Below are positions 56,858 through 64,000 of a stretch of DNA of 64,000 bases, one piece after another. Positions within the stretch are counted from its first letter, which is position 1. Each line of letters opens with the position of its first letter. A model generated the notes under the pieces. It was not told where the DNA came from. It searched no databases and saw nothing but the letters and a program-made list of their open reading frames with translations. The position numbers and the translations under genes were made by a program. The stretch covers positions 496,001 through 560,000 of the forward strand of contig JANFAH010000041.1 of NCBI GenBank assembly GCA_024663395.1, written 5' to 3'. This DNA is from Pisolithus tinctorius (Eukaryota > Basidiomycota > Agaricomycetes > Boletales > Pisolithaceae).

Positions 56858-58285
56858 TTACTTTGGGGGGTGTAGGATTGTCGCCGCCCTCCTGAATGCC
56901 TCCAGTTCTTGCAGCAGTTTGGCATTTGCTGCCTCTGCTGCCTCACGTTGTTTGCGTTCCTGTTTTGCATTCTCTTCCGCCACCTTGCATTGCTCACGTT
57001 CCCATTTCGCAGTTTTGTCGGCTGCCTTCGCATTCTCTTCTGCCACCTCACGTTGCTCACGTTCCCGTTTCGCAGCCTCCCTGGCCACCTTCGCATTCTC
57101 CCCTGCCACCTCACATTGCTCACGTTCCCGCTTCGCAGTTTCGTCTGCTGCCTTCACATTCTCTTCCGCCCTTTTCGCAGCTTCCTCCACAGCCTGACAT
57201 TGTTCACGTTCTTGTTGCCTCTCTTCCTCTTGCTGTTTGGGTCATTGTAAGCATGGACAGTAAATAGAAATAAGAGAAAATGCACCTCTCATTCAAGTCT
57301 TTGCTGTGCTTCAACCTCCTCAGCCAAAGAAACCCAAGTTGCATGATACTGGGCACACGCCGCATCTACGCTCTCTTTTGTATGAATTGGCACCCGAGCC
57401 CATGTGCCCCCCCAATGGGTCTTGGGCTCTTGTATGGCACCCTCAAATAGTGTCTTGAGTGCTTCGAATATGGTGTCGGCGAACCAGTAGCATTGTGTGA
57501 GGTGGAGGTTGTACACAGGTTCAAGTCACGAAGTTACATGAAGCAAGGTCGCCAGCTCATGCGCAGAAGGCCCTGTTCTAGTAAACATTAGCCTGCAGAT
57601 GCGAGTAACCCCCTCACACTTCAGCTTCAGCTCATCGCCAGCTAGACTATCCCGGGATGCCCAGCTGACATGATCATCAGCACCCCATTGTGATGAGGAA
57701 CTGGAGGCAAAAGAAGATGAAATACGAGCTGAACGCTTGCGATTTCTTTTTACCTTTCCACTGGTCTTATTAGCTTTGTGCAAAGGAGAGCTGCTTTCCT
57801 CGGCACTGCTCGGGGAGGAATCTCTGGCAACATCTGGTGAGGTGGGAGCAGCTACGGCAATTTCTGGTGGAGTGAGTGGTGGTGTGATGGCACCTGGTGG
57901 GGTGAGGATTGTTCCACTGGACGCTGGAGCAGCAGCTGTCTCGGTAAATTGCGCGGCATCTACAGAATTATCAGTGGGTTAAATCAATGATCTAAATATG
58001 AGAGTAACCAGTAGCATGGTCCCCCAAATTGTGCTTACCACGACCCCTCTCAGCAACGACAATGGCTACGTGCTTTTCGTCAGGGGAGAGGATGTCGAAC
58101 CGCAAGAATTCATGCTCTTCCTTCCCACCCAGGTTTTTATACCACCCAACTTCGAAGACAAAACAGTCCGATGTGGAAGTACATTCACGGACGATTTCAT
58201 ACCAATCCTTGATGGGAAAGGAGAGAATGGCGGGTCGACCTAACGCAGTGAACAGACCTCTGATCTTGGGAGGTTCTGGGGCCAT
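56858..58285 (-). pseudogene. Hypothetical agaricomycete protein with coiled-coil repeats; two TGA codons
   Basis: Exon 1 (58285 to about 58042) begins MAPEPPKIRGLFTALGRPAI and has FVFEVGWYKNLGGKEEHEFL. After an intron, exon 2 (about 57961-57285) encodes a Pro/Ser/Thr linker, basic KVKRNRKRSAR, then VYNLHLTQCYWFADTIFEAL. Exon 3 (from about 57236) encodes 21-residue coiled-coil repeats built on AKREREQREVAEENAK. Two TGA codons interrupt exon 2 in frame: 57528-57526 (before LEPVYNL) and 57291-57289 (after AQQRLE, just before the splice site). Both fit an Arg CGA ancestor. The function is unknown; the CYWFAD segment is conserved in many agaricomycete paralogues as far as I recall. Confidence 0.6.
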
Positions 58286-58938
58286 TCCGAGTATGAGAAA
58301 GAGTCTTCGGATAGACTTCCACCGACGACAAGATCGACATCTTTTGTAGGCGTTTCATAGCACAAAGCTTCGTCGATACCCTGTAAAACTTTGTATTCCA
58401 TAGAATAACATAGATATAAGTAAAACCTCCTAAAATCAAAATGAAAATTTTGAGCTCTCAAGCTCAGGGTCCGTATTAATTGCCTCTCGTTTCCATCGGA
58501 CAGCCATTCTTGCCTCATGAGGCTTTCGTTCTTAGTGGTCATCGTTCACGTTCTTGTTGTTGTCACTGTCGCCTGTAATCATAGTAGCACCATCGTATCA
58601 CTTTCTGTAGCTTCGCATTCATGGTCCGTTGTCCCTCCTCGTAGGTCGCCACAGTCCTTTGTATCGCAGCCACTTAGATGTCGATCGCACTTTGTCGTGG
58701 GTACCAGCTTTCCCCACAACAGCATAGATGTAAGTAGAATGTCGTAAAACAAACACGAGACCTGGAGCTCCTGAGCTCAGTGCATGAGTTCCCTTACGCC
58801 TCGCCTCCATCGAACGACCATCTTTGTCTTGCGTGGCCATTGTCCTGCGTCGAACCATGTCACCATCATTATCGCTAGTCGACATGCAACCGTTATGACA
58901 TGCCAACCAACCAGCAGTGCCACAAAATTTAATAATTG
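58286..58938. other. Unassigned; possible two-copy decayed duplication
   Basis: The stretches at about 58410-58560 and 58735-58860 share ATAAGTA/GTAAGTA, AAAAC, GAGCTC...GAGCTCAG, CCATCG and GGCCATTG-type motifs in the same order, suggesting an old tandem duplication. No intact gene. Confidence 0.35.
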
Positions 58939-58990
58939 CCTAAATGGGCACAAGCGATGAAACACACTTCCTCGCTTGCGCCAATTTAGG
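58939..58990 (-). repeat. Hairpin element, left copy (partner 63123-63174)
   Basis: CCTAAATGGGC...AAGCGA pairs with TCGCTT...GCCAATTTAGG, forming a 52-nt fold-back. Together with the flank TTTAATAATTG it is the reverse complement of the element at 63123-63187. Confidence 0.75.
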
Positions 58991-59715
58991 AAAGACCTGT
59001 GCCAGCAGTTTGGACTTGGGTGCAATACCCGGGAGATCCACAGCCAGTTCAAGGATGGGGAAGGTTGCAATGGATGTGGAAAAATCTTTCATGTCTGCTG
59101 TGATGAAGTTGAATGTTGCTTAAGGGGCAAGATGGCGACGAGGATGGTGAATTACGGATGACACAGATACTTGATTGGCGTTGACCTAGCAGCAAAGCCA
59201 AGTTGAGTCGAGTATGAGCGAGCCTGATGCTCTGCAAAACCGCCTTGATGGATGATCTTTATTCGTCTCACAATTGTCCACTTTCCTGACTAGTGATTCC
59301 CGAGGTCGGGGGCAACTGAGCAGGATAGGGGGGTTGGGGGTCATTGTGCATGGTGGCTCAAGTCTGAGAAGCAGTATGGGATAGCAGTGAGTGATTATTT
59401 TCTCGAGTGAGAACGGGCGTTGAATGACCTTCATTATAGGAGCACCAAAGATGGGGAGCAATGCGAAGCGGCAGGGTCTCACCCACACCATGGACCTGTG
59501 TGGCAGTAAGGATGACAAGAGTGGTGACTTGGCAAGAGTACGTGACATGACTATATACCACTTCATCGTCCTATGTAGATGGACAGTCACATCTCAGGCC
59601 CCTTTCAATCAACCAAAATTTCATATTAATGTAATAACGGTACATGCAGAGTTCACAAGCTATACATCAGATGGTATGAGTGAGCCAAGTCAACATTAAC
59701 GAGTACAGATGAATG

Positions 59716-60110
59716 GTGTCAGATGACTCAACCTCCAAGGTGATGGTCTTGCCGGTGGATGTCTCAATGAAGATCTGCATACCGCCACAGTGATGAAGGA
59801 TCAGGCGAAGAGTTGGCTCCTTCTGAATATTGTAATCAGAAAGGGTACAGCTGTCCTCAAGCTGCTTACCAGCAAAAATGAGACCCTGCTGATCGGGGGG
59901 GGCTTCTTGTCCTGGGTCTTCGCCCTGACGTTGTCGATGGTGTCCGAGGATTCCAGCTCAAGGGTGATGGTCTCGACAAAGAGAGGCAGACAAGGTGGAG
60001 AGTGGACTCCTTCCAGATATTGTAATCCAGGAGGGTGTGACCATCTTTGCGCTGCTCACCAGCGAAAATCAAATGCTGCTGGTCAGGGGGAATACTAAGA
60101 TGCGTCAGGT
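59716..60110 (-). pseudogene. Polyubiquitin pseudogene, about 1.5-2 repeats
   Basis: Minus-strand remnants in order: [20 protein letters not shown] with [13 protein letters not shown]; then, after a frame change, [34 protein letters not shown] with [17 protein letters not shown]; then [20 protein letters not shown]. The Gly-Gly junction and the next Met are still visible, so this was a head-to-tail polyubiquitin. It is broken by frameshifts and substitutions. It lies inside the segment bounded by the two inverted hairpins. Confidence 0.88.
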
Positions 60111-60719
60111 AGTTGCTGGGCAAGTGGTAGAAAGGACACTTACCCTCAGCGAGCGCTACCAGGATGGGAATAGCATGTGTGAAATAATGTTTGAACTCAC
60201 AAGGCAAGGGGAGGGGAAAGCCGACGCTAGGTACAGGCATGCATAGGCATTGGTGTGATTCGCTGTGGTGATGTTAAGACAGATATTTGTACTGGGTCAG
60301 CCAGCAGGTGGGCTTACCGTGCGACATGGTGCTGTTCAAAAACTTAGCTGGTTTCGTTCTCCATGACCCTTCACAACTTTGGGTGGGCTGTTTATCGATG
60401 GTGGGTGAATGGTGAGTGTAGTGGCAGTCATGGCATTTGTTGGAGTAAGGATGGCAAGGCGGAACGTGAAGCTCCGGAGCCTGAGCAGCATGAGGATGGA
60501 AAACAACGCCAATGCGTTGGAGGTGTCAATTTCACCTTGATGTTTGTTGTTACTTGTTTTTACAGAATCGCTGTGCGACTCCGAGTCCCTACCCACTACA
60601 TGGTGGTAGAACCACGCAGGTCAATGGTGAGTGGTATGTATACATCCAAACTATGTTTCTCTCATGCATCCATCTCATTTACCTTCACTCTCAATTCTCT
60701 CCAGCCGCACATCTTCAAC
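60111..60719. other. Unassigned DNA
   Basis: ORFs on both strands overlap and none is recognisable. A plus-strand ORF 60363-60800 lacks any conserved motif I know. Confidence 0.3.
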
Positions 60720-61500
60720 ACTGAGCGATCTCCCACTGTTGCGGGAGATGGTATTGACAGCTTGAAAAGCAATCGACGACCGCCTTGTCAAGGAGAATGA
60801 AGCATGTTTTGAGCAGCCGGTGTGGGTAGAGATGTTGGAAGGAGATGGGTCAGCTTTGAGGGCTCGGAATGTGTGGATTGGGTCATGGAAGCTTTGAAAT
60901 GGTGGATGACCAAATGCTACGCTGCCATCATCTATCAGGTGCGTATCATCATATCTGGAACTCATTACACAGTTTCTAATGCTTGCTTTGCATCCCTCAT
61001 AGATTCTTGTGTCCAACATCCTACTTCGCCCCATGCTACCAACATAGATGCAATGATGCTCTCTCAAACCTCCCACACTCGTGCTCAAGTAGAGAGGAAG
61101 CCCGCATAGATTTGTTGAAATGGATTTGCAAATGGTGGATGGTGGTACACCAAGAAGGCGGATCCGATGCGCTGGAGGGCTGGTCTATCAAGGAAACTTT
61201 GCAAGGTATGATCCCCTTCCTTCAATGTACTTATTTATGCCCAATTTGCCGACAAGCCAGCAGAAATTGAAGTCCCTGTCGAAGACCTCTTGTCTCCCAT
61301 GCCGCACCAAACACTCCAAAACCCTCACTTATCCCGTGCACTCTGTCCATCATTGATCCGTAGATTGGCGAACGATGCTGAGTCAGGTACACTCTTCAAG
61401 GTTCACTCCCTCATGCTTCTGTTCTTTCCTGTTCTGTACTTTCCTCGTCCAAACCTCAAGGCAGGGATGGTAATCTTGCTAGTCCAGGAGCCTTGATCTG
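60720..61500 (+). pseudogene. Decayed hypothetical gene (uncharacterised agaricomycete family)
   Basis: Plus-strand remnants in consistent order, with several stop codons and introns: AIDDRLVKENEACFEQPVWV, EMLEGDGSALRARNVWIGSW, LKWICKWWMVVHQEGGSDAL with EGWSIKETLQ, then KPAEIEVPVEDLLSPMPHQT, RRLANDAESGTLFKVHSLML and LYFPRPNLKAGMVILLVQE. I do not know a function. At least three in-frame stops make it a pseudogene. Confidence 0.5.
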
Positions 61501-62137
61501 CAGTGTCGCACGGAGTATGGCCGTGCTCACCCCATCTGGGTCTGCTGGGGTACTCAATCACAGCACGACGTCGCATTGAGCATAAGGACTGGTGCAACGG
61601 AGAAGGCTCGCGTTCATGGGCATGATGACTATGTCCAGCACCAGCGGCGCAGACTGATGGCAATCAGGATGGAAAGTCAACTCCCATACCATTGGTCACT
61701 GCGCCTGCGAACAGACGACCGACACTTTCACAGATTATCATAAATGGTACATCGTCCATGCATTCTACCACATCAGCCTCAACATCTATCTCCCAGTCAA
61801 CCTATACTGAACATCCCGCTCCCTCTATCCAATATCAACACTCCACTGCCATTCGCTCATCCCATCATCCAAGCAACGGCCTCCCTACACTTCACATACC
61901 ATCTACACTTTCCCATCTGAAATCGAGCCTTTCCTCTGTAACATCAAATACCAACACGTTCCGGACTTCGCCGTCAGAACTTGTTGCACCCACATCCACA
62001 GGTTTGGGTGGTGCGCAGTCATGGAAGGTGTCTGGGGGATCGACCCTTTAGACAGTTAGCACGAGGATGATCAGGATGAGTGCTAAAAAGGCAACTGCCT
62101 CCATACCGGGGTCGACTGCAACCGGGACATCTCATCT
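61501..62137. other. Unassigned; Ser/Thr-rich ORF
   Basis: A plus-strand ORF 61692-62051 is Ser/Thr-rich (TTSASTSISQSTYTEHPAPS). It could be a low-complexity exon of the neighbouring ORFs; no family. Confidence 0.3.
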
Positions 62138-62518
62138 GTGGCGTCTGAGGCACAGATATGTAACAACGTCAACGAGTCGGCCATGATGGTGGGCGATGAT
62201 GATGACAACGACGACAATAATCGTTCATACATGTCGAGCAAATCTCCACCACAGTCGAAGCCCCCAGACGAAACTGAATATGTTGAGTTGAGAGGGCAAG
62301 GGAGTCGAGATGGCGAGGTGGGGGAGCCAGAGGACGATGAAAACGTCGGAAACGATGGCGGCAGCGACGCTGAAGCGGCCAGCAAGCGCCTCGACGAAGA
62401 AAACTCGCCAGTACCACCTTCCAAACCACCGAACCACTCCGGCGAGCCCCCAAAATGTGCCGACAACCGAGACATGTCAAGAAACTCTGAAGACACCCCG
62501 AGACACGATGGAATGTGA
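62138..62518 (+). CDS. Hypothetical acidic low-complexity protein
   Basis: 126 codons starting MASEAQICNNVNESAMMVGD, followed by DDDDNDDNNRSYMSSKSPPQ, many Asp/Glu/Pro/Ser and no globular region. An overlapping plus-strand ORF (62310-62816) ends in a basic RARGGGNRGKPKKMHTGRPN, so one frameshifted or spliced gene with an acidic start and basic end is possible. No known family. Confidence 0.3.
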   Translation: MASEAQICNNVNESAMMVGDDDDNDDNNRSYMSSKSPPQSKPPDETEYVELRGQGSRDGEVGEPEDDENVGNDGGSDAEAASKRLDEENSPVPPSKPPNHSGEPPKCADNRDMSRNSEDTPRHDGM

Positions 62519-62819
62519 CCAGACGATCCCCCCAGAGGCACTCAATGAAGCTGAGGATGGACGGAAACGGTCCCAGAGAGTCGAAGATGAGGTCGCAAGC
62601 AGGAGCGAAAAGGCTGCAGGCATGGAGGCAGTAGACGACGGGTGGAGGGTCAAAGTCGATGAAACATGGAGCTGTGTCAATGGCAGACCGCATCCAAATG
62701 CTCTAGGTGACCCAAACGAGCAAACCGGCCGCTGTAGAAGTCGAGCCAGGGGGGGGGGGAATCGAGGAAAGCCAAAGAAAATGCATACCGGGCGGCCCAA
62801 CCTCAAATCAAAATGAGTT

Positions 62820-63122
62820 GAACGCATCCTGAGTGCAGACACACGGAGAACGATTGGGAGGATGATGGACGACTGCAAAACGACTGCAGGATGAAGGGGA
62901 AGGTGGAAGGACACGGAAATGCATCAAAAGAGGGGGAGAGGATGTGTCGAGGCTGCAAGACCATCCGACGCCGGGAGACGATGAAAACAATCAGCACCAT
63001 GACACAAGATCTTTGTAGTATTAAGTTTGTCAAGTCCTTCATGTTGTAACATGTCCAAGGTTCACTACATTGTACTTTGTAGGCTACGAAGTGTTTCAGG
63101 GTGCTGCAGCTTCAGACACTTA
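62820..63122. other. Spacer before the right hairpin
   Basis: About 300 bp with no supported gene. Confidence 0.4.
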
Positions 63123-63174
63123 CCAAAATGGGTGTAAGCGACGAAGCATGCTTCTTCGCTTATGCCCACTTTGG
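63123..63174 (+). repeat. Hairpin element, right copy (partner 58939-58990)
   Basis: CCAAAATGGGTGTAAGCGA pairs with TCGCTTATGCCCACTTTGG around GAAGCATGCTTC, itself a palindrome. It is followed by CAACTATTAAAT, which mirrors the left flank of the other copy. Confidence 0.75.
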
Positions 63175-63279
63175 CAACTATTAAATCATCTTAAACCTCT
63201 ACATATATAGTCATGTGCTTCGGTACCGTTTGACTTTTAACTTGACGGTTTATTGACTTGTCACTTCACACAGCGCGGC

Positions 63280-64000
63280 ATGTCTCGTGCACGAGATAGT
63301 TCCCAAACCCAGCTCCTTCTGGCACTAGTCCACATTCATCCAGATGCTCCAACGGAACTGTTCCATTTACTGGACAGGCTTCATCAAACCTCGTCGCTAC
63401 AAGGTTCCCTTGCTGCAGTACATGACTGCTTGAAGCACTTAGACCTTGCAGGTGGTAAGTGTGTGCATTCCAAAATAGTGATATGTATGCCACTGATCTT
63501 CGTCCACTGACAGAGCAGTGTTCAGCCAGGGATGGGAAATTGCCAACCCCTCCTGCGAACCTGCAGCTGCTTCGAGTCGATACATGTGTTTGGCCAATTG
63601 TCGGTTCAAGGGATGACTGTGGTGTGTTGCATATGCTTGGTCCTGCCTTCGACGATATTCACATCTGACCTTATCAAATCTACGGCTGCAGCCATGTCTG
63701 GAGACCTGGGCCCAGCACGGAGCTCATCACCAGCTCGGCCGTCCTGTTCGCCCCTTCTACTCCCGCATTTATTGTCATCGCCATTGTCAACACCTTCCAG
63801 CCAATTCTTACTATCTGTGCCATTCAATCAATTTACGCTGTATCAGCCTCATGGTACTGTCCAGAGGAATGCACTGGGAGATGTGGCATCTCTATCTCCA
63901 TCTCCGGGTGATGCATCTCCCTCCATGGGCCTCATCACTTCGTCCGCAGCCCTCACGACACCCTCCATGGGCATGGCGACTCCATCCATGAGCATAGCAT
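63280..64000 (+). CDS. Hypothetical gene, runs off the right edge
   Basis: Starts MSRARDSSQTQLLLALVHIH (start at 63280-63282) with a helical region DLAGG before a GTAAGT donor at about 63456. A frame beginning near 63512 stays open to the window end and encodes Ser/Pro-rich sequence with SMGL/SMGM repeats (TTPSMGMATPSMSIA). The splice joins were not fixed: the nearest acceptor leads to a TGA by 63668 in another frame. No family is recognised. Confidence 0.35.

Overview
The window is genomic DNA from a filamentous basidiomycete, most likely an agaricomycete. The evidence is a set of short GT-AG introns (about 45-90 nt) in nearly every host gene, a Cre1-type carbon catabolite repressor, and KDZ-type transposon genes with a linked TET/JBP dioxygenase, a pairing known from agaricomycete genomes. 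The species cannot be named from sequence alone.

Two very different regions are present. Bases 1-15,600 are ordinary, compact, CpG-rich host DNA. They hold a small hypothetical gene; a queuosine-salvage glycosylase (QNG1/DUF2419); a convergent family X DNA polymerase whose catalytic aspartates look replaced; a head-to-head SNF5/Sfh1 chromatin-remodelling subunit sharing a promoter region of about 107 bp with the polymerase; the Cre1/CreA zinc-finger repressor; and a DCAF5-like WD40 protein. From 15.6 to 22 kb the sequence changes to minisatellites, fold-back hairpins, an orphan hypothetical gene and a ParB/Srx-like gene that runs into a GC-rich and CT-repeat block.

From 22 to 64 kb the DNA is mostly mobile or decaying and is visibly CpG-poor. 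In order: a broken Ty1/copia retrotransposon on the minus strand with two 191-bp LTRs; a satellite of about 210 bp; a TET/JBP 2-oxoglutarate dioxygenase gene next to a KDZ transposase gene (both minus strand, each with nonsense codons); plus-strand accessory genes; a satellite of about 58-60 bp; three solo LTRs with perfect 5-bp target duplications; and a structure of about 9 kb in which two inverted 1.6-kb arms, each carrying a fragment of the host cre1 gene joined to a chromodomain fragment, flank an OrsD-like gene. Pieces of the host WD40 gene and of the cre1 downstream spacer are also copied there. The last 8 kb hold a coiled-coil gene with two nonsense codons, a ubiquitin pseudogene, and other decayed ORFs between two inverted hairpin elements.

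Taken together, a transposon that carries a 5-methylcytosine-oxidising enzyme family sits in DNA that shows the signature of methyl-CpG decay. Several arginine codons in its genes and neighbours have become TGA, and the captured cre1 copies have lost CpGs that the host parent, 37 kb away, still has. Splice sites and exon joins were read by eye and not computed.
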